From NCBI RefSeq assembly GCF_000014345.1, contig NC_009879.1, forward strand, positions 321,001 to 385,000: DNA of 64,000 bases, read 5' to 3'. Of the stretch, positions 47,952 to 57,458 are shown one piece after another (the first letter of the stretch is position 1; the number at the start of each line of letters is the position of its first letter). This stretch comes from Rickettsia canadensis str. McKiel. Its GTDB lineage: Bacteria; Pseudomonadota; Alphaproteobacteria; Rickettsiales; Rickettsiaceae. Under the pieces are notes generated by a model. It was not told the origin of the DNA, made no database searches, and saw only the letters and a program-made list of their open reading frames with translations. Made by a program: the position numbers and the translations under genes.

Positions 47952-50900
47952 TCATTGTATATACCTATCCACGTTTTTCATTATTTCAAGATAGTCAATC
48001 TTACCATTTGCAAGCAGAGGTATTTCTGAATCGGTAATAATTACTTTCGGTAAATGTAATAAAGAAATTTGAGCTTTAGATACGACATCTGTAAAGTTTT
48101 TGCTATTTATAATGGAACCGGTAGTAAATAAAATAATCTTTTCTCCGTGTGTTTTGTCAGGGACAGAAATAGCGGCATGCAGAGAGTCAGGATCAATCTC
48201 ACTTGCAAGTTCTTCAATTTTTGTAAGAGATATCATGTACCCTGCTATTTTAGCAAAGTGCTTAACACGTCCTAAAATTGTTATATATCCTTCAGAATCT
48301 ATTTTGACTATATCGTTGGTGTCGTACCATTCTCTATAAGTATGGTTATTTTCTGATTCTAAGTAACCAAGCATTATATTAGGTCCCCTGATGAATAAAC
48401 GTTCCCCTTCATTTATTCCTTCTACTTTTTCAAGTTTATAATCAATTTTTGGTAATAATCTTCCGACCGTGCCTGCTTTATTGTGCATAGGAGTATTACA
48501 AGCTATAATAGGTGATGCTTCTGTAATCCCATATCCTTCAAAAATACGTATGCCGTATTTATTAAGCCAAAATTTTCTTGTAGATTCTTTTAATTTTTCG
48601 CTACCGGCAAATATATAGCGTAATGAGTAAAAATCATATGGGTGAGCGTAATTAGCATAACCATTTAAAAAAGTATCGGTAGAAATTAATATGGTTGCGC
48701 CGACATCGTATATAACTTCAGGAATAGTACTATAATTTAGTGGAGAAGGATATAAAAATAGCTTAATACCGTTTAAAGTTGTAATAATTGCACCTCCAAG
48801 ACCAAAACAATGAAATAAAGGTAATGAGTTAAATACTATATCTTCAGGGCTAAAAGGTACTTTAGCAGTTATTTGATATCTATTAGTTTGTAAATTTCTG
48901 TGAGATAGTAATACGGCTTTAGGTTCTCCTTCAGTACCTGAAGTAAAAATGATCACTGACGGTTTTTCGTCATCACGATTACGACACAAATAATTGTAAT
49001 AAGTGTGTGCAAAATAACTACCTATTTTGGCTTTTAGTTTTAGAGCTATACTAATCTGATTTGTAAAATCTTCTAAATATATTATTTTAATACCGAAATC
49101 TAATAAGTTGGTTATCAATTCATGTAAATTTGCTTTCTCGATAAATTGTTTTGAGGTGTAAACTACTTTGATTTGTGCAAGTTTACAGGACTTAATAATA
49201 GTACTTATGCTGCTACTCCAATTAATTATAGCAGGAACATAATCGCTAGATTGCATAGCATAAAAAGCAATTAATGTATTTGTGGTATTAGGTAACATTA
49301 AGCCTAAATTTCTGCCAAAGATGTTGTTCGTTTTGATTAAATTACCGAGAATAAAAGATTTTAATATTAACTCTCGATAAGTAACCACATTATTTTCAAA
49401 ATCATCAACTATTTTTTTCTTAAATCCATGAATTTTAGCGGCTTCTATAAGAGACGAAAATAAAGTATTTTTATAGTCTGAACTCTCAAACATCATGTCA
49501 GCCATGATATCATAAAGAGTCCTCGCTATATAACTGCGTCGTTCTTGATTACTTACAGCATTCATATTAGCAAATTTTACCGGCGGTAAAACCGTTATAG
49601 TAATTTTAGGGAATATTTTTCTTTTTAATATGTGTTTTAATTTTGATAAGTGAGTAAATTGAGTTCCGTCTATTCTAACCGGTAAAATGGTAGCACCGGC
49701 TTTATCGGCAATCATGCCCGGACCTTCATAAATTTTCATTAAAGAGCCGGTAACGCTTATCCTACCTTCTGGAAAGATAGCGACTTTTTGTTCTTTTTGT
49801 ACTTCTTTTATTAAGGTCTTTATTGCCATTGGATTACTTGGATCAACCGGCAAAGTTTTTGCCATACGTAAAAATGGTTTAATCCACCATATTTTTTGTA
49901 TATCGGGACTAATTGCAAAAGTCATTTCTTCACGTAAGTAAGTAGCAATTAGTGGTGGATCAAGATATGAAATATGATTAGCAACTACTACTACTTTTTT
50001 GCCTGCTTTTTGAAAATTTTTAAATCCTTTAACTTCAACCTTATACATAAGGTCAAAACAGATTTGTAATATTCTCCGCAATAGTGTATACGGAATAATT
50101 TTAACTTCAGGTATTAATTGGTAAATATGTATAGTAACGATTATATTAGCTAGGCTAATAAATAATATAATCCAGGGTATAGTGAAATTTAGGTAAAATA
50201 ATAAAGATAAAATAATTGTTGATCCCATCATGAAAATGGAATTGATAAGATTGTTAACAGCAATAATTCTGCTACGATGAGCAGGGTTTGCGTAATGCTG
50301 TAATATTGCAAAAAGTGGAACGAGATATAAACCGCCTATTGCTGCTAAGAAAAATAAATCGATAACTATGCGCCAATTATGTCTTTTCGATAAAAATACT
50401 AAAATACTTTTTAGTTGAGTAGGTTCGTAGTTAACTGAACTAATTCTACTTGCAAAGAATAAATCAATACCGAAAATACTGATACCTAGTGCTGAAATAA
50501 ATAGATATTTAACGGTAATTTCATCTTCAAATATTTTGCTACATAAAAACGCACCAACCCCAACACCAAGGGAGAAAACTGCTAAGAATAAGTTAGCAAC
50601 ATTCTCATCGGCTTTAAAAGTTATCTTAGCAAGTAAAGGTATTTGAGAAATTATAGCAGCTCCGATAAACCAAAACCATGAAATGCCGAGTATAGCTAGA
50701 TATATCTGTTTTTTTGCTTTAGCATATTTAATCATGTTGATGCTTTCATCTATAATATTTAAATTTATTTTAATATCACGATTTGCGTTACCCGATTTTG
50801 GTACAAAAAGGCTTGTAATGAAGCCGAGAAAGGCAATGGTAATTAAGGAATAAATTATAAAATTATTGCTGATTGTATAATAGCTACCGATTATAGTACC

Positions 50901-51380
50901 GATAAAAATACTGAGAAAAGTTCCAGCTTCAACAAAGCCGTTAGCTCCAAGTAATTCGTATTTATTGAGGTGATCGGGTATTACGCTATATTTGATTGGA
51001 CCGAAAAAAGTAGAGTGTATACCCATTAAGCAAATAGAACAAAACAGTATTAGCAGATTATTATAATGAAATCCATAAATTGTAAAGGCAATTATACCGA
51101 TTTCACAAATCTTAATTATTTTAATAAGATTAGCACGTTCATATTTATCGGCAATTTGTCCTGCTATGCTTGCGCATATTATAAAGGGTAGTACAAAAGT
51201 AGCATTAGCAATTAAAACAAGTAGATTATTATATTTACTTAAAGCTCCTGAAATACTGTAAGTAATAAGAATTACAATAGCATTTTTTAATATATTATCA
51301 TTAAGACAACCACATAATTGTATTATAAAATTTGGTAAAAATCGTCTATCTTTGAAAAGATATAATTTATTTGTGTCCAT
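47952..51380 (-). CDS. aas: LplT-PlsC-Aas fusion: lysophospholipid transporter/acyltransferase/acyl-ACP synthetase
   Basis: A 1142-residue three-part membrane enzyme for recycling lysophospholipids. Residues about 1-415 are a 12-helix LplT-like MFS domain (FLPNFIIQLCGCLNDNILKNA at the start). About 440-620 is a PlsC acyltransferase domain with H-x4-D in NHISYLD (about 470) and FPEGR (about 535). About 640-1135 is an AMP-binding ligase with IIFTSGTEGEPKAVLLSH (about 812), YGITEASPI and IFEGYG motifs. In E. coli LplT and Aas are separate genes; fused forms occur in some bacteria. No obvious missing catalytic residue. ATG at 51380. Confidence 0.93.
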   Translation of the reverse strand: MDTNKLYLFKDRRFLPNFIIQLCGCLNDNILKNAIVILITYSISGALSKYNNLLVLIANATFVLPFIICASIAGQIADKYERANLIKIIKICEIGIIAFTIYGFHYNNLLILFCSICLMGIHSTFFGPIKYSVIPDHLNKYELLGANGFVEAGTFLSIFIGTIIGSYYTISNNFIIYSLITIAFLGFITSLFVPKSGNANRDIKINLNIIDESINMIKYAKAKKQIYLAILGISWFWFIGAAIISQIPLLAKITFKADENVANLFLAVFSLGVGVGAFLCSKIFEDEITVKYLFISALGISIFGIDLFFASRISSVNYEPTQLKSILVFLSKRHNWRIVIDLFFLAAIGGLYLVPLFAILQHYANPAHRSRIIAVNNLINSIFMMGSTIILSLLFYLNFTIPWIILFISLANIIVTIHIYQLIPEVKIIPYTLLRRILQICFDLMYKVEVKGFKNFQKAGKKVVVVANHISYLDPPLIATYLREEMTFAISPDIQKIWWIKPFLRMAKTLPVDPSNPMAIKTLIKEVQKEQKVAIFPEGRISVTGSLMKIYEGPGMIADKAGATILPVRIDGTQFTHLSKLKHILKRKIFPKITITVLPPVKFANMNAVSNQERRSYIARTLYDIMADMMFESSDYKNTLFSSLIEAAKIHGFKKKIVDDFENNVVTYRELILKSFILGNLIKTNNIFGRNLGLMLPNTTNTLIAFYAMQSSDYVPAIINWSSSISTIIKSCKLAQIKVVYTSKQFIEKANLHELITNLLDFGIKIIYLEDFTNQISIALKLKAKIGSYFAHTYYNYLCRNRDDEKPSVIIFTSGTEGEPKAVLLSHRNLQTNRYQITAKVPFSPEDIVFNSLPLFHCFGLGGAIITTLNGIKLFLYPSPLNYSTIPEVIYDVGATILISTDTFLNGYANYAHPYDFYSLRYIFAGSEKLKESTRKFWLNKYGIRIFEGYGITEASPIIACNTPMHNKAGTVGRLLPKIDYKLEKVEGINEGERLFIRGPNIMLGYLESENNHTYREWYDTNDIVKIDSEGYITILGRVKHFAKIAGYMISLTKIEELASEIDPDSLHAAISVPDKTHGEKIILFTTGSIINSKNFTDVVSKAQISLLHLPKVIITDSEIPLLANGKIDYLEIMKNVDRYIQ

Positions 51381-51406
51381 AACATCAAAATACTATGAAA
51401 TTTATA

Positions 51407-51565
51407 TTAATATGTCAAATCGGGTTTATTGCCAATATTATTCTTTTCCTTTTGGACTTTTTTCCTTCTTTGTAAATTCTTCTTTAAGGCAATTGATAAG
51501 TCATTAAATTTGGCCGTTGATTTGACGCTTTTCGGTTTTTCTTTAGTATCTTCGATAGATGACAT
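51407..51565 (-). CDS. Small basic alphaproteobacterial-type protein
   Basis: A 52-residue minus-strand frame too short for most gene callers. It begins MSSIEDTKEKPKSVKSTAKF and continues NDLSIALKKNLQRRKKVQKE, then KNNIGNKPDLTY. The strongly basic helix LKKNLQRRKKVQ resembles a class of short conserved proteins in alphaproteobacteria (LxxNLxRRKxQ). It precedes aas by 26 bases on the same strand, so co-transcription is plausible. Function unknown. Confidence 0.6.
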   Translation of the reverse strand: MSSIEDTKEKPKSVKSTAKFNDLSIALKKNLQRRKKVQKEKNNIGNKPDLTY

Positions 51566-51644
51566 AAATAATTATCTTTTCAGGGTAACATTATTATATT
51601 ATACTATCGATATTTTCAAAAATAAAACTATAAAATAAATATCT

Positions 51645-53189
51645 ATGAATCAAAGTAATATAATATCTCCTGAGTTACTGGATGAGAGAAAAAATATTGC
51701 AAGGCAAGGGGGCGGTGAAGCTAGAATCAATGCACAACATCACAAAGGTAAGTTAACTGCACGTGAGCGGATAGAAGTATTATTAGATCCAAATAGCTTT
51801 ACCGAAACAGGTATGTTTGTAGCACATAGATGCGCTAATTTCGGGATGCAGGATAAAAAGTTTTTAGGTGACGGTGTTGTAACGGGACACGGTACAATAA
51901 ATGGTAGGTTGGTATTTATTTATAGCCAAGATTTTACCGTACTCGGGGGCTCACTCGGTGAATATCATGCTAAGAAAATCTGTGATATTATCGATCAAGC
52001 TATAGCAACCGCTGCTCCCGTAATCGGTATTAACGATTCAGGAGGAGCAAGAATTCAAGAAGGTGTAGATGCGCTTGCCGGATACGGTGAATTATTTCAG
52101 CGTAATGTTTTAGCTTCAGGTGTTATTCCACAAATTACTTTAATTATGGGACCTTGTGCCGGTGGTGCAGTATATTCTCCTGCCTTAACCGATTTTATAT
52201 TTATGGTTAAGAATAGTTCTTATATGTTCGTAACCGGTCCTGATGTAGTAAAAACTGTTACGGGTGAAGAAGTGAGTCAAGAAAAGCTCGGCGGTGCTAG
52301 GATGCATACCACTAAAAGCGGCGTTGCCGATCTTGCATTTAACAATGATATAGAAGCATTGCTCGAAATTCGTAAGTTCTTTAATTTCCTACCGTCATCC
52401 AATCGTAGTCCTCTTCCTGTTCGTTCGACTGTTGATCCTGCCGATAGAGTCGATATGTCTCTTAGCACGTTAATACCTAATACTCCTAATAAGCCTTATG
52501 ATATGAAAGAGCTTGTTGAGCGTATCGTTGATGAGGGAGAATTTTTTGAACTGCAACCTGATTTTGCTAAGAATATCATTATTGGTTTTGGTTATATGGA
52601 AGGTTATCCGGTAGGTTTTGTTGCTAATCAACCATTACATTTAGCCGGATGTTTAGATATAAATGCTTCAAGAAAAGCAGCAAGATTTATTAGATTTTGT
52701 GATGCTTTCAATATTCCTATAGTGAGCCTTGTGGATGTACCTGGATTTTTACCTGGTACATCTCAAGAGCATGACGGTATTATTAAACATGGTGCTAAAC
52801 TGTTATATGCTTATGCTGAAGCTACAGTGCCGAAGATTACCGTAATTACCCGTAAAGCCTACGGGGGGGCTTATATAGTAATGAACTCTAAGCATCTTAG
52901 AGGCGATATAAACTATGCTTGGTTTAATTCTGAAATCGCTGTTATGGGTGCAGAGGGAGCAGCCGAGATAATATTTAAGGAAGAATGTAAAGCCCCTGAA
53001 GCTAAAAAACAAAAAATCGATGAATATAGAAAAGTAGTAACTTCACCTTTTGTTGCAGCATCTAGGGGATATTTAGATGATATTATAAGACCGCAAAATA
53101 CTAGATGGAGAATATGTAAGGCATTAAATTTCTTACGTACTAAAAAGGTAGAATTACCTTGGAAAAAGCATGATAATTTGCCGCTATAA
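51645..53189 (+). CDS. pccB: Propionyl-CoA carboxylase beta chain
   Basis: Carboxyltransferase subunit that transfers CO2 from biotin to propionyl-CoA. The 514 residues show the N-terminal crotonase fold with [56 protein letters not shown] and the C-terminal acyl-CoA domain ([34 protein letters not shown], then [11 protein letters not shown]). Full length. pccA follows about 700 bp later on the same strand, with a repeat and a small hypothetical gene between. Confidence 0.96.
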   Translation: MNQSNIISPELLDERKNIARQGGGEARINAQHHKGKLTARERIEVLLDPNSFTETGMFVAHRCANFGMQDKKFLGDGVVTGHGTINGRLVFIYSQDFTVLGGSLGEYHAKKICDIIDQAIATAAPVIGINDSGGARIQEGVDALAGYGELFQRNVLASGVIPQITLIMGPCAGGAVYSPALTDFIFMVKNSSYMFVTGPDVVKTVTGEEVSQEKLGGARMHTTKSGVADLAFNNDIEALLEIRKFFNFLPSSNRSPLPVRSTVDPADRVDMSLSTLIPNTPNKPYDMKELVERIVDEGEFFELQPDFAKNIIIGFGYMEGYPVGFVANQPLHLAGCLDINASRKAARFIRFCDAFNIPIVSLVDVPGFLPGTSQEHDGIIKHGAKLLYAYAEATVPKITVITRKAYGGAYIVMNSKHLRGDINYAWFNSEIAVMGAEGAAEIIFKEECKAPEAKKQKIDEYRKVVTSPFVAASRGYLDDIIRPQNTRWRICKALNFLRTKKVELPWKKHDNLPL

Positions 53190-53190
53190 A

Positions 53191-53323
53191 TGTTATTCCC
53201 GTGTAGGTGAATCTAAAAAAGTAATAAAAAAATGCTAAAAATTAGCATTTTAAACTGGATTGTTTCCATTCTATGTAGTGTCATCGCAATGACAAAAAAA
53301 GTCGATCTATGCGGGAATGACAT
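53191..53323. repeat. RPE-like element after pccB, nested-hairpin family
   Basis: TGTTATTCCCGTGTAGGTG ... TGCGGGAATGACAT with an inner hairpin AAAAATGCTAAAAATTAGCATTTT and an additional GTCATCGCAATGAC near the right end. Same design as 62701 and 43587. Confidence 0.85.
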
Positions 53324-53353
53324 TGAGAATCAGGCAATAAAGACAGCTGCAGT

Positions 53354-53829
53354 ATGACAGTAATGAAAAAATTTGAATATAAATATTGGATAGTTAATAT
53401 GAAAACAACAATTCCGCCTCCTTTAGAGCTTACAAAAATACTGGAAATAATATATATGAAACATCCTATTCCTAAAGATCAAAATAGTAATAAATTAGTG
53501 AATGCATATACAGTTACTAGAATTATTAGAGATATTAAAGAAATTAAGGATACATCTACAGTTTCTATGACTCTGGTAACTCCTATTACTCCACATGCGC
53601 CAACTTTAGATAACAAATTTTATCATTTGGAAAGTCAAAATTATTATTTATGTTATATAAAGCATACACTTATTAGTCCTATTAAACACTTAGCAGAAGA
53701 AGCTCTAACTCTTGTACCTGTGCAAGTTCAAGATATATATGCGCAATGCCGTTAGAAAAAAGTAATATATATGCTATTCTTGAAGAAAATAGTAATAATA
53801 AATATGGAATGTATTGGATTAATAACTGA
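53354..53829 (+). pseudogene. Hypothetical protein gene with 3' frameshift
   Basis: The plus-strand frame from 53354 gives 133 residues ending QVQDIYAQCR. A +1 shift near 53746 would continue in PLEKSNIYAILEENSNNKYG and MYWINN to a stop at 53827-53829, so the original was probably about 158 residues. Recognisable sequence includes IPPPLELTKILEIIYMKHPI and TVTRIIRDIKEIKDTSTV, but I do not know the family. Intact form may still be translated as the shorter product. Confidence 0.5.
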
Positions 53830-53890
53830 GTTTGTTTAATTATTTAGATCTTATTAAGTTAAGAATAAAGCTTATTTTATAATAAAAACT

Positions 53891-55888
53891 ATGAATAAAC
53901 CATTATTTGATAAAATTTTAATTGCTAATCGTAGTGAAATTGCTGTTAGGATAATACGTACCTTAAAAAAGATGGGTATAAAGTCTGTTGCAGTATATTC
54001 TGAAGCAGATACAAACTCGATATATGTGCAGCATGCGGACGAGGCTTATTATATAGGCGATTCTCCTGCAACGGAAAGTTATTTATCTATTAAAAATATT
54101 ATTTCGGCGATTCGTGAAAGTGGGGCAAGTGCAGTACATCCAGGTTATGGTTTTTTATCGGAAAATCCGAATTTTGCCAATATTCTTAAAAGAGAAGGGG
54201 TAGTTTTAATAGGTCCTAGTGCTACAACCATTAAGAAAATGGGTGATAAAATCGAAGCAAAGAAAATTGCGATAGAGGCAGGCGTTAGTACCGTTCCCGG
54301 TTATATGGGAACTATAAAAGATGTTAAACAGGCAGTAGATATTGCCAAAGAAATAGGTTTCCCGATAATAGTAAAAGCGGCTGCCGGTGGAGGTGGGCGT
54401 GGTATGAGAGTGGTGAATAATCCTGCTGAAATGGCAAATGCTTTTGAGTCGGCAAAACTTGAAGCAGCCAATAGTTTTAGTGATGATAGATTATTTATTG
54501 AGAAGTTAATTCAAACTCCCCGTCATATTGAAATTCAGTTACTTGCTGATCAATACGGTAATAGTGTATGTCTTGGAGAGCGTGAATGTTCAATACAGCG
54601 TCACCATCAAAAAGTAATCGAAGAAGCACCAAGTTCTTTTATTACTGAAGATGTAAGACAAGAAATGTATAAACAGGTGATATCTTTATCTCAAAAAGTT
54701 GGATATTATTCTGCAGGTACTGTTGAGTTCATAGTAGATAGCAATAAAAATTTCTATTTTTTAGAAATGAATACTAGGTTGCAAGTGGAACATCCTGTTA
54801 CTGAGCTAATTACCGGTATAGATATTGTTGAAGAAATGATAAAAATTGCTGCCGGTGCAAAATTATCTTTTACGCAAGATGATGTAAAATTAAAAGGTTG
54901 GGCATTTGAATCACGAATTTGTGCTGAAAATCCAAGCCGAGGTTTCTTACCTTCTAGCGGTAGAATTATAGCTTACTCTGAACCTGCAAAGAGTCCTAAT
55001 ATCCGTATAGATACAGGGATCGGGCTTGGCGGTGAAGTAAGTATGTTTTATGATTCGATGATTGCAAAATTATGTACTTACGGTGAAACAAGAGAGCAAG
55101 CAATTGAGGTAATGCGTTCTGCTTTGAGTTCTTATATAATTAACGGTATTGCTCATAATATCAGTTTCTTAGAAGCAGTAATGCTACATCCGCGTTTTGT
55201 TAGCGGTGATATTTCTACTGCCTTTATTCAAGAAGAATATCCTGACGGTTTTTCAGGAGCTAGTCTAACCTCAGAAGTAACAACCGTATTTCTAGCAACA
55301 GCTATTTTCATTTATATATCGGAACAAAGACGTGCTTCTTTAATTTCTGGCAATATTAATAATCAAGCTAATAAAATAGGTACTAGATGGGTAGTAACTA
55401 TCGATGATAAACTATTCCCTGTATTAATTACACCTGTTGAAAACGGCTATAATATACGTCATGAAAGCGACCGAATATATATTCGTAGTAACTGGAATTT
55501 AGGTAATGAACTTTTTACAGCTATAATTAACGGTAAAAAGACAAATGTGAAAATTGAGAATATCAGAACCGGTTATTTATTATCACATGCCGGTATTAGT
55601 GTAAAAGCATTTGTGCGATCTCCGCGTATATCGGAACTTGAAGCTTTGATGGTCTCAAAAGTAGTAGTAGAAGAAAATACTGAATTACAAGCTCCTCTAA
55701 GCGGTCAGATTGTATCGATAAAAGTTATGGAAGGGCAGCAAGTAATAGCAGGGCAAGAAATTATGGTTTTAACTGCTATGAAAATGGAAAACCTGATTCT
55801 TGCCGAAAGAGACGGGAAAATAGCTAAAATTTATGTTAATGAAAAGGATAATGTTGTAAGAGGACAGATATTGTTGGAATTTGCTTGA
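53891..55888 (+). CDS. pccA: Propionyl-CoA carboxylase alpha chain (biotin carboxylase + BCCP)
   Basis: The 665-residue subunit carries out ATP-dependent carboxylation of biotin. Order: biotin carboxylase N-terminal domain (IANRSEIAVRIIRTLKKMGI), ATP-grasp (KAAAGGGGRGMRVV, about 165-180; EMNTRLQVEHPVTELITG), C-terminal biotin carboxylase domain, a linker domain, and the BCCP domain with the biotinyl lysine K631 in TAMKMEN, 34 residues from the end. Full length. With pccB it forms the complete holoenzyme for propionyl-CoA carboxylation. Confidence 0.97.
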   Translation: MNKPLFDKILIANRSEIAVRIIRTLKKMGIKSVAVYSEADTNSIYVQHADEAYYIGDSPATESYLSIKNIISAIRESGASAVHPGYGFLSENPNFANILKREGVVLIGPSATTIKKMGDKIEAKKIAIEAGVSTVPGYMGTIKDVKQAVDIAKEIGFPIIVKAAAGGGGRGMRVVNNPAEMANAFESAKLEAANSFSDDRLFIEKLIQTPRHIEIQLLADQYGNSVCLGERECSIQRHHQKVIEEAPSSFITEDVRQEMYKQVISLSQKVGYYSAGTVEFIVDSNKNFYFLEMNTRLQVEHPVTELITGIDIVEEMIKIAAGAKLSFTQDDVKLKGWAFESRICAENPSRGFLPSSGRIIAYSEPAKSPNIRIDTGIGLGGEVSMFYDSMIAKLCTYGETREQAIEVMRSALSSYIINGIAHNISFLEAVMLHPRFVSGDISTAFIQEEYPDGFSGASLTSEVTTVFLATAIFIYISEQRRASLISGNINNQANKIGTRWVVTIDDKLFPVLITPVENGYNIRHESDRIYIRSNWNLGNELFTAIINGKKTNVKIENIRTGYLLSHAGISVKAFVRSPRISELEALMVSKVVVEENTELQAPLSGQIVSIKVMEGQQVIAGQEIMVLTAMKMENLILAERDGKIAKIYVNEKDNVVRGQILLEFA

Positions 55889-56100
55889 TATACTCATTTA
55901 ATTTAAAAAATTGTTACAGTATATTTTAGAAAGCTCGATATAAGCGAATTTTCGAGGATTTGCCTTTGCTCACGTGGTATCTAAGCTCTACAAATTCATA
56001 TTTAAATTCATCGTGTTTGGCACTTTCTGAAATATGCTGCATATTGTTTTTTGCTTATAATCTATATGCTGAGGCTATAAGCTTCAAAGTGTCTTGTTCT
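55889..56100. other. Intergenic DNA after pccA
   Basis: Short broken frames only. No repeat arm or RNA that I can support. Confidence 0.35.
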
Positions 56101-56560
56101 TTTTAAGTTAAACTTAGTCTATCTACTATTCATTTATTCAGCATATATCCAAGTCAAAATTTAAAATATTTTGTTTACCTTATTATATGCCTCTAATAGC
56201 TTCTATAAATTCTTCTTGATTAAGGTGACACTGTCCTAAATAATATTGTGCTTCTTGATAATAATTAGAGCGGTTTTATATTTATCTAAATTGTAAAAAG
56301 AACTACCGTAATAAAATACAGCATTTTGATAGAGCGAGTGGTTATTAAGGATCTGACTATAATATTTTATTAGTTTCTATAAATTTTTCTTGTTGAAAGT
56401 AACACTCTCCTATATTAAACAGTGCATAAGGATAAGAGATATACTATTTTTATCTATTTTTTGCTATAAGCTTCTTTCTATAGCTTCTTTTCTACCGTAA
56501 AATAATGATTTTCTTCCATAAATGTAGATTAAGATATATTCTCTCTATATTTTAAGATTT
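56100..56560 (-). pseudogene. TPR-repeat protein gene, decayed
   Basis: Minus-strand fragments PYALFNIGECYFQQEKFIET, LYQNAVFYYGSSFYNLDKYK and QYYLGQCHLNQEEFIEAI show the TPR consensus (Y/A-x-x-x-G-x-x-x-x/x-x-x-x-(Y/F)-x-x-A-I) in at least three repeats but are split by frameshifts and stops. TPR proteins are common accessory genes in Rickettsia. Confidence 0.75.
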
Positions 56561-56650
56561 GTAAAAAGTATATTTTAGCATGAAATGTGATAACCATGGT
56601 TCATGGTAATATATTGGTTACAAGTTGTAAGTTTTGTTGCTAGGCTGCAT

Positions 56651-56762
56651 ATGTCATTCTTAGCTAAAGGCAGGAATCTAAGTTTTTCTAGTGCCGTATT
56701 ACAGCTTGACCACGGGCACGGTGTGACAATAAAGGTTATTTCCTACCTATGCTGGAATGACA
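56651..56762. repeat. RPE-like composite element
   Basis: TGTCATTCTTAGCTAAAGGCAGGAAT ... TTCCTACCTATGCTGGAATGACAT. The middle carries a second, TGTCAT-class remnant, ACAGCTTGACCACGGGCACGGTGTGACA. Confidence 0.75.
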
Positions 56763-56849
56763 TAGCTACTGTACGAAAGCCTAGCAACAAAGCATTCAGT
56801 CACTGAAATGATGATATGTTAGCTAGAGCGACATTAAGTTAACTATTAA

Positions 56850-57350
56850 ACTCAGAATCACATATCTTAACTTTACTGCCTCAAGAAGTTCCATCCAGCT
56901 CACTTAAGGCCCTCAAGAGAAAAAGTACGAAATATACCTTAAATTTACCTTTTATATGCAGTTCTTCCAAAACAGCAGCGAATCTTAGTAGATTAGAACC
57001 GAAATAACTAGTATTAACATAACCGGCTTTTTCATCAATAAAATACTTTACTAAAGTTAAACTTTGGTTTTGTATTGCTTGTATTACATTAATGTTAGTG
57101 CAATTAAATCATCAGTTTGCTGATAATTTTTTTTCTGAATTGCAAATTCTAGTGCTTTGTATTTATCTACCTTTCTATGTAATATTATATTTATTAGGTT
57201 CATTTGAACTTATATGAAATGCATTACCTTCCTCAGGATGGATTTCATTAATGTATTTATCTCAATATTCTTTAGTTATTACATTTGTGGTTTCTGATTC
57301 TGTTTTAGTAGTTTTCGGCTGATTAGTTTAAATCCAAGAACCTTTTTCCC
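56850..57350 (-). pseudogene. Decayed protein gene, possibly ankyrin-like
   Basis: Minus-strand pieces KALEFAIQKKNYQQTDDLIA and LEELHIKGKFKVYFVLFLL occur in different frames with stops between. The first resembles an ankyrin-type helix pair, but the match is too short to be sure. No intact gene remains before ileS. Confidence 0.35.
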
Positions 57351-57458
57351 CCTTGGAGTTACGGAGGAGTGTTTCTACATAATTTACCTAATTTATAGTA
57401 TACTAATATATTAACCTAAGTACATTATCAATATCTTAATTGATAGTATAATAATTTA

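Noticed and set aside
56603..56806. 67-codon open frame
   Set aside because: Lies almost entirely within a composite palindromic element; the translated sequence is repeat arm sequence.
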